From the NCBI GenBank assembly GCA_020736575.1, contig JAGPYM010000062.1:62001-126000 (forward strand): a stretch of DNA of 64,000 bases. The letters are read 5' to 3'. This DNA comes from Thelonectria olida. Taxonomy: Eukaryota; Ascomycota; Sordariomycetes; Hypocreales; Nectriaceae. The first letter of the stretch is position 1. The number at the start of each line of letters is the position of its first letter. The notes beneath the pieces are model-generated. The model did no database searches and had not been told where the DNA came from. It saw only the letters and a program-made list of their open reading frames with translations. A program made the position numbers and the translations under genes. Below, one piece after another: positions 27,952-37,517 of the stretch.

Positions 27952-28704
27952 CCCCCCCCACTTTTTCAACCCTTGCGTCCATTTGACCCACTCTTTATCT
28001 TTAAATTTTCCTCCGCAGCCTTTTAAGCAACTATTCGGATCGTCGCCACTGCGCATAGCAGCTCCTAAAGCCACGGCTTGTAGGCATCTGATTGGATCAT
28101 CTTGACAAATCGCTTGTTATTATTATTAAGACAGTTTTTTCTTTCCCTTTTAAGAAGTTGCGTAAGGTTTTTAACTTTCTGTTTAAGGAAGTTGTAATAG
28201 TATTAATATATATTAGGTCTTTCGACTAGGATCTTATAGCCTAAAATAATTAGGTTGATCTTTTAATTAACACTTAGCGGCGTGTTTGTATTAGGTAGTG
28301 CAGGGATGCCTAGGAGTTGTAACTCCTTTAAGTGCCTATTGAGGTCTTTTATTGGCTTAATATGCTTAAGGAAATCTATATATCCTAATATATAGCAAGT
28401 AGCTGCGCGGCTTCCATTATCTAGTTAGATTGTATTGCGTTTAATTAATAAGAAGTTGGGCATTTTAGCTATTATATATTATATTATTAGTTAAGTTGTG
28501 CGGACTAGGGTCGGATAGAGAGGTGCTTTTATATTAGAGGCCCGGAATAAGGTTCCTTAAGTAAGGTTTACTTAGTAGGGACTTTTATTTTAAAACTAAC
28601 TGTAAGCCCTATTAAGAAGCTTATTATAATAGATATAAGGCTAGGGTTTGGCCTGTATTAACCTCTATTATGTGCCTAGATTATTAGCTTTTTTAATAAT
28701 AATA
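27952..28704. mobile_element. 753-bp insertion flanked by a 14-bp target duplication
   Basis: The 14-mer ATAAGTATAAGAGA occurs at 27938-27951 and again at 28705-28718, bracketing a segment that begins with a run of C and ends in a TTTAATAATAATA tract. The segment is less AT-rich than its surroundings. A long, variable-length duplication plus an AT-repeat tail suggests target-primed insertion of a non-LTR element or retrocopy. The minus strand carries the ORF relic described next. Confidence 0.6.
27966..28463 (-). pseudogene. Unidentified 165-codon ORF relic inside the 753-bp insertion
   Basis: From an ATG at 28463 the minus strand reads MPNFLLIKRNTIQLDNGSRA (first stop taken as Gln), then YIDFLKHIKPIKDLNRHLKE, LGIPALPNTNTPLSV, and KMIQSDAYKPWLQELLCAVA, ending at a TGA at 27966-27968. 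Five internal TAA/TAG codons sit where Gln fits. Composition is normal for a protein, but I do not recognise the family. Confidence 0.4.
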
Positions 28705-28724
28705 ATAAGTATAAGAGATATTAT

Positions 28725-29151
28725 CATTTGTAATATTCTGTATTTTCTACAGCTAGCCCTATTTCATATTATTTACAGGGGGAAAACCTCTGGCCTTTAG
28801 GCGCGCACGGAATCAAACGCCCCTGTGGGCAATTAGCTACAGCACGCAGCCACACAATTAACTAACCTATAGCTAACACAATATGCCTCGGCCTTCGAAC
28901 CAGCCTTAAGCTCTCACAATAGTAGGAAATCCACCAATCGTATCTAATTATTTGCACACTTACGCAGCGCAGGCCAATCAGGAAGCCCTTTTGCGTGTGG
29001 CCCAGGAGCGTCGCAGAATTTGCTTGCGCTTAACTGGCTGCCGGCTGCCGGAATTGAACCGACTGCAGTTTTTCGTCCCCAACCCAGGTTCCCAATCTGA
29101 GAGGTTCGGCTTAACTGCGACCAGAGACGTGCCACTACGCCCCAAGCCGGG
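28725..29151 (-). mobile_element. tRNA-derived SINE, copy 1, with 12-bp target duplication
   Basis: This is a 427-bp GC-richer block bracketed by AAGAGATATTAT at 28713-28724 and 29152-29163. On the minus strand it starts CCCGGCTTGGGGCGTAGTGG, which contains an A-box-like GGCGTAGTGG, and carries a perfect B box (GGTTCAATTCC, 29050-29060 on the plus strand as its complement). These RNA polymerase III signals mark a tRNA-derived SINE. A second copy lies at 40911-41342, about 97% identical by eye. Its left flank coincides with the duplication of the 753-bp insertion, so it inserted later. It encodes no protein; apparent ORFs across it are chance frames. Confidence 0.8.
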
Positions 29152-29608
29152 AAGAGATATTATAAAAGGAGTTAAGAAAATAAATTATATTAAGTATAAA
29201 CTAATTAGTTTATTAGTTAACTTAAAAACTTATAAACCCAAATTAAATATAATACTTATAAATATTTTAAAAATTATAAGTAACTATTTTAATAATCTTT
29301 CTAAATTAGTAGAACTATATAATACTATTTTACTTAATAATTCTAATAAGTATTAAAATAATAGTTATAATAATACATTTAAATTTAGCAATTATATTAA
29401 AGTTTTTTAACATTCTATTTAATTTATTAAAAGTATACTTATATAATAATAACTAAACTTATATAATTAAGCTATTAATATTATTCAATTTAATAATTTA
29501 TTTATAACTAAGGAAAAAACTATATTATAATATTAAGACCTTTTAAAAGTTTAAGTTTAACTTAATAATTCTAGGGGACTAGTATTAAAAGCTATAATTA
29601 ATACTAGG

Positions 29609-30012
29609 TGTAACGGTCAGGTCGATCTCCAACAGGTAGACTAGACTGTTCTAGGTTTATGTTGGCAGAGAGGACAGGACGTTAAGGTCTGAGCAGTGCG
29701 CAAAGGTAAACAGAGGGGGTTGTTACGTCTGGTAATGTGCTCAAAGTAGATGAGTGTAACCAAGTTGTATTGAAAGCTGAAGAGCTGTGTTCTATCTAAT
29801 GTGTTTAAAGGAATGTGTTTATATACTAAGTGTTCCTCCAGGGACCGATGAAGTTGAGGGATCGGTCCAGGGTAGGATCGTTGGGACCGTCGGTCGGTCC
29901 TCGTCGGTCCTTCGACGATGTCTTGCATAAGATCGTGAAAAAGTGGGGCTGTCTGCGGTTCTGCCGTCCCAGACCGCTTTGGTGGGAGTTGGGTCATGCA
30001 TGGGCCGTGACA
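29609..30012 (-). repeat. Gypsy-1 3' LTR (404 bp)
   Basis: Starts TGTAACGG and ends CCGTGACA on the plus strand. It contains a cluster of inverted GGACCG/CGGTCC motifs at 29841-29910. A plus-strand ORF begins 113 bases beyond its right edge, so this LTR could also drive antisense transcription. Confidence 0.95.
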
Positions 30013-30028
30013 CGATGTCTCCCCTCCG
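30013..30028 (-). other. Gypsy-1 polypurine tract
   Basis: On the minus strand GGAGGGGAGA lies five bases from the 3' LTR, the expected place for the plus-strand DNA primer. Confidence 0.6.
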
Positions 30029-30091
30029 TTGGTCTTGTCCTCAAGGCCGCATAAGTAGACCGTAGTCAATTTTCTTGTTGGTAGGTCAAAC

Positions 30092-30718
30092 TTGTTCCTT
30101 AAAACATTCCGTTATGCTGACATTATGTCCGGTCGCGTCTTGAAGCAAAAATCTTCTCGCAAATCGAAAGAGTGTGAGGCTCTTGCTCTGTACATTGACA
30201 CTTTTGGTTCTGAGACCATGCCTTGTTCTCGTTGTCATCGTCTGAAAATCTCCTGCAACACCATTGGGGATCGTTCGCACCGGTGTTCTAACTGCGTGGA
30301 GGCCAAGGTGGTTTGTGATGGTGCGGGAGTGGCTTCATTTCGTGGGTTTCTGAGTTCTTTTCTTGGTGGCTGGTCCTCGGCTGACTGCTTAGTGTCCAAA
30401 AACATGCGCGAGCGAAAACGCTTGGAGAGCGAGGAACTGGAGGCTGAGGAGGCGCTAGAAGCAGCGATGGCTCGTCTTGCTCGGATTCGAAAGCAAAAGC
30501 GTTTGTTGAAGAAGAAGGGGGAGGACCTGGTCTCTCGTGGTCTGCAGGGTTTGGAGGGGTCGGGTGTTCTGGCGCGCGAAGAGCCTGCGGCGGTGTCGGA
30601 GGCTGCGTCTCTGGGGGCTTTTGACCTTATCGACTGGAATGCCGTGGGTCTCGAGGAGTTTTCCTTTCCTTCTGCTGTTGTTGGTGAAAGTTCTTCAGCA
30701 GGCGCTGCACATGGGTGA
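30092..30718 (+). CDS. Antisense accessory ORF of Gypsy-1: zinc-cluster/coiled-coil protein
   Basis: This is an intact 208-codon frame on the strand opposite gag-pol, between the 3' LTR and the end of pol, overlapping the pol 3' end by 92 bases. The ATG at 30125 (MSGRVLKQK) may be the true start, giving 197 residues. Residues about 45-77 contain two modules of pattern C-x2-C-x6-C (CSRCHRLKISC and CSNCVEAKVVC), the Cys spacing of a Zn2Cys6-like binuclear cluster. A charged stretch follows (RERKRLESEELEAEEALEAA, then Arg/Lys-rich), very likely a coiled coil, and an acidic C-terminus. This could be a DNA-binding or regulatory protein encoded by the element. Coding character is not explained as a shadow of pol, since most of the ORF lies outside pol. 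Gypsy-2 has an ORF of the same design at the same position. Confidence 0.65.
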   Translation: MFLKTFRYADIMSGRVLKQKSSRKSKECEALALYIDTFGSETMPCSRCHRLKISCNTIGDRSHRCSNCVEAKVVCDGAGVASFRGFLSSFLGGWSSADCLVSKNMRERKRLESEELEAEEALEAAMARLARIRKQKRLLKKKGEDLVSRGLQGLEGSGVLAREEPAAVSEAASLGAFDLIDWNAVGLEEFSFPSAVVGESSSAGAAHG

Positions 30719-33700
30719 GGTGTTCAGGTGGTTCCCATGTATTTTCTGATTCAGTGTACCCTTTCCACTTGACGAGGTATTCTGTTTGTTTTGTCCCGTC
30801 GGGTCGTTCCTTCCTCATGCTGATGATTCGTTCCGCTTCGTATTCCTCGGGGTCCTCAATCTCTGTTTCTGGTTCGTCTCCTGTTTTGACCATGACTGTT
30901 CCTTCTGTTGACTCGAGTAAGGAAATGTGAAAGATTGGGTGGTGTCTTGATTTCAAGTCCAGTTTGTAGTTGTTTTCTGAGATTTTTTCCAAAATTTTGT
31001 AAGGTCCGATGTATTTGTAATCGAGTTTTTTGTTTGGTCGTTTTGTGTTGATGTTTTTTGTAGCGAGGAGCACCATGTCTCCCTTCGAGAAGGTTGGTCC
31101 CTTCAACCTTTTCTGGTCGTAGTATTTTTTGTGCATTTTCTGGACAAAAGAAAGTTCTGTGCGCATTTCTTCGTGCAAATTCTTGAGTTGATCTGATGCA
31201 AGGATAGCTGCTGGTGCAAGTGGTCCGTTCCGTGGTTCTCTGTAGGCGTCGGGGGTGAATCCAAAGTTTGCGTAGCTTGGTGTGATCTTGGTGCTTTCGT
31301 TGGTTGCAGTGTTGTAGGCCAGTTGTGCTGTTGGCAGTTTCTCAACCCAATCATTTTGGATGTGGTTGATGTAGCAACGAAGGTAGGTTTCCAAGACTTG
31401 ATTCATTCGTTCGGTCTGTCCGTCGACTTGTGGTCTCCAAGCGGTGGTCAACTTGTGGTTCAGTCCGATCCTTGCCATGAGGCATTGCCAAAAGTTCGAG
31501 AAAAAGGGTGGTCCTCTATCCGAGATGATCGTATTGGGTAGTCCGTGTGTGCTGACGATATTTCGTAAAAAGATGTAGGAAAATTCTTCTGCGTCGGTTG
31601 CTTCTTGATATGGAATAAAATAGGAAATTTGGTGAGTCTGTCGACAATGACTAGAATGCTGTCGTAGGCCGTGCTCGTAGCAGGGTCTAATGATAGGGGT
31701 AATTTCGTAATGAAGTCCATAGTGATTGAATCCCATGGTCGTTCCGCGACCGGTATGGGTTGTAGTTCTCCGTAAGGTTTGTGTCGTCGTGCCTTTGTCT
31801 TGTCGCAGATGAGGCATTGTTTGATGATTTTCTTGACTGTTTCTTTGACTCTAGGAAATGAAAATGTCGTCTTGACTCGTTCGAGGGTTTTGTTGATTCC
31901 TTGGTGTCCGTGGAGCGGGTGTTCGTGGATTTCCCTTACGAGTTCCTCTCGTAGGTGTTCCGGTACTTGTTGCTTATCTGTTTTTTCGTCGCTCGGTAAT
32001 TGTTCGTTGTATTCCAGGATTTGTTTGAGTAGTGGATTTCCCTGTTCCACTGTGTGTGTTGCTGCGAGGGTGTTGCTGACAGGGGTTCTTCCTATCATCC
32101 TCGGGGTGAGGCCTTGGTTCTTTAGGCACTGATCGCAGTGGAGGTAGTTGTTTGGTCCAGCTCCTTCCCACCAGAAATTCTCGTTGAAGAAATTCCAGAA
32201 TTGTAGGTCGTCCCATTTCTTGTGGTGTTTGACGGTTTGATGACAGTGTTCGATGAATTCGTTTCGTATTTTCCGGGGTAGGTAGATTGTTCCTTGGTAG
32301 GTGATCATTCCTAATACCGAGTTGACCCAGTCTGCTCGTCCGATGATGAGTTGTCTGAGTTCGTCTCTGGTGATTGACTGTCTGATGCGTTCCGTCCATT
32401 GTTTTGTCAAACATTCGGGGATGCGTTGGGCGAGGGTGGTTGCGATGTACTTCTGTCTTAAGTGTCCTTCAGGCGTAAGGGTTAACAGTTGTTCCTCTGT
32501 TTTGACCTTGCCTGTGTCGAAATCAGGTCGTCGGCTGATGGCGTCGGCTCTGCCATTCTCCGATCCTTTCTTGTGCTTGATGATGTAGTCAAATTCTGAT
32601 AGGTATTCGGCGTATCTGAGTTGTCGTCCGCTGAGTTGTTGAGTGGTAGCGAAGTGAGAGATGTTCTTGTGGTCTGTGTAGACCGTGACCTGGTGGTGGC
32701 TTCCTAGTAGGTATTGTCGGAATTCTTTGAAAGCTTGGACTATCGCGAGGAATTCTTTGTCGTAGATGGGGTAGTTGAGTTCTGCTCCGTGTAACTTATG
32801 AGAGTAGAATGCGATTGGGTGCAACTTTCCATCATCGTCGCGTTGTCCGATCTGGGCTCCTAGGGCGAAGTCTGAGGAGTCCGTTTCTAGTTCGATAGGT
32901 CGTGTAGGGTCAAACATCTTGAGTACTGGTTCGTTAAGGATGAGTTCCTTGATTTTGTCGAAGGCTTGCTGGATGTCGGGTTTCCAGGTGAACGGTCGAT
33001 CCTTCTTTGTTAACTCAGTGAGTGGTGCGGCTAGTTTCCCAAAATCCTTGAGGAACTTGCGGTAATAGTTCGCGAATCCTAGGAAGGCTTGTACTTCCTT
33101 GACTGACTCTGGTTTCTTCCAGTCCTTGACTGCTGAAAGTTTCTTTGGGTCCATTCGTATCTCGTTGTGGGAGATGATGTGTCCCAGAAATTCCACTTCC
33201 GAGGCGTGGAAATGACTTTTCTCTGGTTCAACTAGCAGTTTGGCGTCTTCGAGAGCTTGCAGTACCTTGTGGACGTGTTCCGTGTGTTCTTCTTCCGTCC
33301 TGGAGAAGATGAGGATATCGTCGAGGTAGCATACCACGAATACGTCTAGGTATTCTCGTAACACGTTGTTAATCATTCGTTGGAATGTTGCCGGTGCATT
33401 GGTGAGACCAAAAGGCATAACAAGATATTCGTAGAGTCCGAACTTCGTTCTGAAGGCGGTTTTCCATTCATGTCCTTCTTTGATGCGGATGAGGTTGTAG
33501 GCTCCCTTCAGATCTAACGCGGTGAAGTACTTCATCCCGTGGAGTCGGTCCTTCAGTTCGTTGATCAAAGGTAAGGGTGTTCTGTCCTTGACGGTAATGT
33601 CGTTGAGCCTGCGGTAATCCACAACAAGTCGGAGCTTTCCGTTCTTTTTGGGAACGAACATGACTGGATAGCCTGCTTCTGACTTGGAAATCCTGATATA

Positions 33701-34741
33701 TCCTTTCCTTAACATTTCTTCGAGGTAGTTCTTGAGCTCGTGCAGCTGTGCTTCGTTGAGGTTGTAGATGGGGTGGAACGTGGTTGATGTTCCGTCTTTG
33801 AGCCAAATCTCGTGATCCCATTGAGAATGCTCTGGTAGACCTGTTTCCAGTTCTTCGGCAAACAGCTTCTCGTATACTCTGTACTGTGCTGGTACGTTCT
33901 TGAGTCTGTCGTCAGATGGTTCCTTCTGTTCTTTGAGGTCTTCGTTCATCTGTGCGAATGTCTTCTTGAGGAATGCGATTGTTCGTCGTGTTTGTTGCGC
34001 TTGCCCTTTCTTGTGTTTGTGTCGTGTTCCTTTTGGAGGTTGTGTTTTCTCCGTAGGTTGGGGAGTGTCTTCGTTGTTGCTCCGCCGTACTTCTTCGTCC
34101 TCTTCGATAGAAGTTTGAGATCTCGTGTCGTCTGAATCGTTGTCCGTATCGTTGGCTGCATTACTTCGAAAAGCTTGCACCTGGCCAGTACGCCAACTGA
34201 TAAGGGGGTCATATCGGTAAAGCCATGGGTAACCTAGGAGTAGGTCGTATCCTTGGAGAGGTATGATGTCGAGATCAACTCCCTGATTCTTTCCTTCGAT
34301 GAACACCTTGAGGTGATCAACCTCGCGAGTAACTTGTCCATCTTCGTACTCAAATGGTTTTCCTTCCACATCAGATATCCCGTAGGGTATGTCCTTGTCC
34401 TTCCATGGTAGCTTGAGATGATTGACTACTCGTGGATCAACTCCATTCATCTCTGCTCCGCTGTCTACCAACGCGGTAAACCATTTTCCCGTGATTCGTA
34501 CTTGCAGCATCATCCGTCGTCGTGGTGATGTTTCGTGGGGCCTTGTTGTCGCGCATAGAGCTCTTCTTGGAGGTTCTGCAAATTTCTCCTGCTCTGGCCG
34601 GTCCTGTGGCTCTTCTACAGGCGGCGCTTGTCGTTTTTTGACTTTCCTTGTACGTCCTTGACCCATTGTCCCACTGTCTCGTTTCGTGAGGCGGGTACGT
34701 GGTGTGGTCGTGTTGGTCGTTTCGGGTGTTTGACGTGCCAT
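30627..34741 (-). CDS. pol: Gypsy-1 Pol (protease, RT, RNase H, integrase, chromodomain) with one frameshift
   Basis: Pol is read from the -1 frame relative to Gag. From its first Met at 34741, the domains are: protease with DSGAE (about residue 90), reverse transcriptase with CYLDDILIFS (about residue 470), RNase H beginning ELETDSSDFALG, and the integrase zinc-binding region (HPLHGHQGINKT, CLICDK). The frame is lost near 31622-31626, within the integrase catalytic core just after DRLTKF. The next frame continues YFIPYQEATD, ISDRGPPFF and RPQVDGQTER. It ends in a chromodomain (EYLVKWKGYTESENTWEPPE) before the stop at 30627. The shift is explained by one missing base. Apart from it every catalytic motif is intact. 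It is either a recent mutation or a base-calling error. Confidence 0.9.
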
Positions 34742-37455
34742 TGTTCAATTTTCTCTCTTTCGTGGACCTTACACTCTTCAAATCGGCATTGTCGTAGGTC
34801 GTACGTTCCGTTCATGCATTTGGTTGGGAATTCGTGGGTGTAGTTCTCGAAGATGGCTACGTTCATGTGCTTGATCCAGGCTACATTGCGTCGAAATTGT
34901 AAGTGCTGGGCTTGGTACCATCGCGTGATAGCATGTGGTCCTAATCGTGTAGGGTAGCAGTCGTTCTTGACTTTGTACCGTAGGTGTGGTTCACATGTTG
35001 GGTCGTAACATGAGATCCATGAAATGGTGTTGTGCTCCGGGTGAGTTGGGTTCACAATAGGTGCATCGTTGGGGTGAGCTTGATAGCTTCCTTGTCCTTT
35101 TTGGGCTTGCCGGTGTGTGATGCCGTGCACATAGAAGTCTTCATTGTTGGCGTTCTGCCCTTTCGTGACCTTCTGGTAAACCAGTCGTTTTTCTTCTTCT
35201 GGGTTACTGGCTTCATCTGAGCTCGTGTCGTCCACTGAGCCGTTGTCTTCCTCAGGGATTTCTCCTTCCTCGAGGGGCTCATGGTTTAGTGTTTGTCGCG
35301 TGGGGATATCGTCGGTGAGCGAGTTCGGGAATACATGCCATGTGGTGACAGGTAAGCCGAGTTCTTGGGCTCGTTCCAAATCCGATAGCATTAGGAATGG
35401 TTCTGGGATGTCGTTTCCGTTCTGGAGTGTGAGTTCTCGTTTCACGAGGTTGACTAGGTCTTGGTCCGCAGGGCTTAGGTCGAGGTCTTTAATGGTTGCT
35501 CGGTTCTTGGTGTGTCGGCTTGGTTGCGGATCCGTTGGTTGATCGTCGGGCGGCGCGTGCCATGACTTCGTTGCTTGATTGGGTGCTTGCGCGTATCCCG
35601 TCGCTTCCTCGTTGTCTTTTCGGCTGGTCTTGCCTTTCTTGACCATTGCGAGAATCTTCGTGTTTCCGTGACCAGTGACGTTGGTCTTTGGTGGTTCGGG
35701 GACTGGTCTCCATGTGGCGTATTTGGCGATACTCTTCTTGCTCAAGTTGGCTCGGGCGTCGTCTTGACTTAGAGTGTCGTTGTCGTCGTGCTCGGCTTCC
35801 CTTAGCCCCTTGTACAGGCTTCGAGATGCTAGGAGTACGGTGCCACTGGGAACTCCTCCGTTATCGTAACCGCTTCGCGTCATTGCCAGGGTCTTCTTCG
35901 GAATGTTTTGGTTGGGTTCCGCGTCGTGGGGTGTGTTGGTTGGTACTTTCACCCATTCTTCGTTTTCGCGGAGTTGGTAACCTTCCGGACAGGTCTCGCT
36001 GTGTGCGGTGAGTTGCACTTCCTGTCTTTCCTTCTGTTGGGGTTTGCGGGGGTAGTATCCATTGTCTTTGCCGTCTTTGTGGATGAGGCAGTTGTCATCG
36101 TAACAAGCCGTCCAGTGCAACGAGACGTGTTCCTTAGGGTCAAGGTACTTGTTGATTTTGCCGTCTATGCAGACGATGCAGTCTTTGCTGTCCGTGCACG
36201 TCGCTCGGTGTTCCAGGGCGTGTTCTCGTCGCAAGGCGTGGTTCACTGGTTTGGTTGTGAACATACCGGTTGCTGCCAGGGTTCTGGTGGCTGTCCTGAT
36301 TGCCATTTGGGGTTCGTCCTGTCGGTTAGTGTTACTCAGGCGTTTCTTACCTTCTGGGACAGGTTTGAACTTCTGGTTCGTCTTGTTAGGGTTTCGGCAC
36401 TTGCTTTCGAAATGTCCCTTCTTCCCGCAGTTCCAGCAGAGGACTTGCGAGTGGTCGCGTTTGGTGGCGCCGAGTTCCATCGGGCCTGAATCCGTGCCGT
36501 AGGAAGTGTGTCCTTGTCGCTGTCTTCCTTGGTTGGCGTTGTACCGGGGTTGCTTGTATCGGTTGTTGTTTCCGGTATTAGGGCTCTTTTTCTTGCGCCA
36601 TGAGAATTGTCTGTCGTCGATCTTGACCGCTTGTCCGATGTACTCGACAAGGGTTGTTGGCCGTTCGTGTTTGTACAGTTCTTCCTGGACTGATTGCTTG
36701 AGTCCGTCGAAGAAGAGTGACATGAGGACGTCCTGGTCCCAAGGTAACTTGATCGCAAGTTGGGTGAACAGGGTTCCATAGTCGGATGCCGATCCAGTTT
36801 GTTTGAGAGATTTGATCTGATCTTCGGCTTTAGATTTTTCGTCGATGGTTCCAAAAGACTGTCTGAGTTCTTGTTCGAGTGTGGCATAGCTTCCGTAGAT
36901 GCGTCGGGTTCGTTCGTCTCGTTCGACTTCCGGTTTGTCGTGGTAGTTCCGCATGACGGGCTCAAACCACAGAGCTGCGTTTCCAGTGAATCGTCCGGCT
37001 GCGTAGTGAACTTTGGCGGCTTCGAATCGGAATTGGGTCGGGTAGTACGAGAAGAAGGCATTCATGCTGGTGATGAACATTTGGAGCTTGCGGGCATTTC
37101 CGTCGAACTTCTCAGGTGCAGAGGGCTTAAGGATTTCTCCGGGGTCACGTCCAGTGGTGGCAGTAGTGGCGAGGTTGTTGAGGTCGTTGGTTTGGTTTCG
37201 TTGCAGTGTTTGTTGATCTTGCTGGATGGCGAGAATTCGGTTGATTTCGGCTCGCATGGCTTCGACTTCGAGTCGTTGCACACGGAGTTCGCCTTCGTGT
37301 TGGATCTGCATGTTGCGTATGTCTTGTCTGAGCGCCTCGACTTCCTCGTCGTCGTCATCCTCCATTTCGTCGTCAGTAGGAGGTGTGGGGTTAACAGGCG
37401 GGTTGCCTTGCTGTCCCTGGTTGAGATTGAGTTGCTGCTGTTGCTGGGTGGCCAT
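34615..37455 (-). CDS. gag: Gypsy-1 Gag with zinc knuckle and long Cys/His-rich extension
   Basis: This is a 946-residue frame starting MATQQQQQLNLNQGQQG. Residues about 20-80 are acidic with a coiled-coil-like segment. Residues about 115-300 are the capsid-type retrotransposon Gag domain (APEKFDGNARKLQMFITSMN). The zinc knuckle CWNCGKKGHFESKC is near residue 340. Unusually for Gypsy Gag, about 590 more residues follow. They hold repeated Cys/His modules: TCTDSKDCIVCIDGK (about 418), ACYDDNCLIHKDGK (about 447), SCYDPTCEPHLRYK (about 813) and QCRFEECKVHEREK (about 892). Between these are charged, disordered segments. The stop at 34615-34617 lies inside the pol frame. The extension could bind nucleic acid or zinc; its role is unknown. 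Confidence 0.9.
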   Translation of the reverse strand: MATQQQQQLNLNQGQQGNPPVNPTPPTDDEMEDDDDEEVEALRQDIRNMQIQHEGELRVQRLEVEAMRAEINRILAIQQDQQTLQRNQTNDLNNLATTATTGRDPGEILKPSAPEKFDGNARKLQMFITSMNAFFSYYPTQFRFEAAKVHYAAGRFTGNAALWFEPVMRNYHDKPEVERDERTRRIYGSYATLEQELRQSFGTIDEKSKAEDQIKSLKQTGSASDYGTLFTQLAIKLPWDQDVLMSLFFDGLKQSVQEELYKHERPTTLVEYIGQAVKIDDRQFSWRKKKSPNTGNNNRYKQPRYNANQGRQRQGHTSYGTDSGPMELGATKRDHSQVLCWNCGKKGHFESKCRNPNKTNQKFKPVPEGKKRLSNTNRQDEPQMAIRTATRTLAATGMFTTKPVNHALRREHALEHRATCTDSKDCIVCIDGKINKYLDPKEHVSLHWTACYDDNCLIHKDGKDNGYYPRKPQQKERQEVQLTAHSETCPEGYQLRENEEWVKVPTNTPHDAEPNQNIPKKTLAMTRSGYDNGGVPSGTVLLASRSLYKGLREAEHDDNDTLSQDDARANLSKKSIAKYATWRPVPEPPKTNVTGHGNTKILAMVKKGKTSRKDNEEATGYAQAPNQATKSWHAPPDDQPTDPQPSRHTKNRATIKDLDLSPADQDLVNLVKRELTLQNGNDIPEPFLMLSDLERAQELGLPVTTWHVFPNSLTDDIPTRQTLNHEPLEEGEIPEEDNGSVDDTSSDEASNPEEEKRLVYQKVTKGQNANNEDFYVHGITHRQAQKGQGSYQAHPNDAPIVNPTHPEHNTISWISCYDPTCEPHLRYKVKNDCYPTRLGPHAITRWYQAQHLQFRRNVAWIKHMNVAIFENYTHEFPTKCMNGTYDLRQCRFEECKVHEREKIEQWHVKHPKRPTRPHHVPASRNETVGQWVKDVQGKSKNDKRRL
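34633..34639 (-). promoter_or_regulatory. Programmed -1 ribosomal frameshift site (A AAA AAC)
   Basis: On the minus strand the heptamer AAAAAAC sits in the Gag zero frame as TCA AAA AAC, 15 bases before the Gag stop. Slipping one base back gives AAA AAA CGA, which is the pol frame (VKKRQAPPVEEP). A GC-rich stretch (GCGCCGCC) follows within ten bases and may contribute a stimulatory structure. Confidence 0.75.
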
Positions 37456-37499
37456 GTTGACAATTCTCGATATTGCTCAGGGTAACGCGGTATCCTTCT

Positions 37500-37517
37500 G
37501 AACAAGAGCTTTCAACG
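37500..37517 (-). other. Gypsy-1 primer-binding-site position
   Basis: The 18 bases next to the 5' LTR on the element's strand read CGTTGAAAGCTCTTGTTC. They lack the TGG expected at the border for priming by a CCA-ended tRNA. An unusual tRNA fragment or self-priming is possible; I cannot assign the primer. Confidence 0.35.

Noticed and set aside
28725..29151. A functional tRNA gene
   Set aside because: A- and B-box motifs are present, but their spacing is too long and no cloverleaf could be drawn. Target duplications show it is a SINE.
28944..29356. ORFs across SINE copy 1 (and 41133-41336 across copy 2)
   Set aside because: They follow the repeat and its flanks rather than a conserved frame. 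The element has RNA polymerase III signals and is non-coding.
18337..29608. Centromere or mitochondrial insertion because of AT richness
   Set aside because: TpA bias and Gln/Trp-to-stop patterns with recognisable nuclear gene relics are explained by RIP. No mitochondrial genes or centromere-specific repeats were seen.
29830..30054. ORFs inside the Gypsy-1 LTRs (also 37739-37948)
   Set aside because: They exist in both LTR copies, lack domains and cross the LTR boundary into unrelated sequence at the right copy.
35908..37485. Long plus-strand ORFs opposite Gypsy-1 gag (193 and 241 codons)
   Set aside because: They lie entirely antisense to a well-supported Gag frame, have no recognisable domain and no leader or intron signals. 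They are composition shadows.
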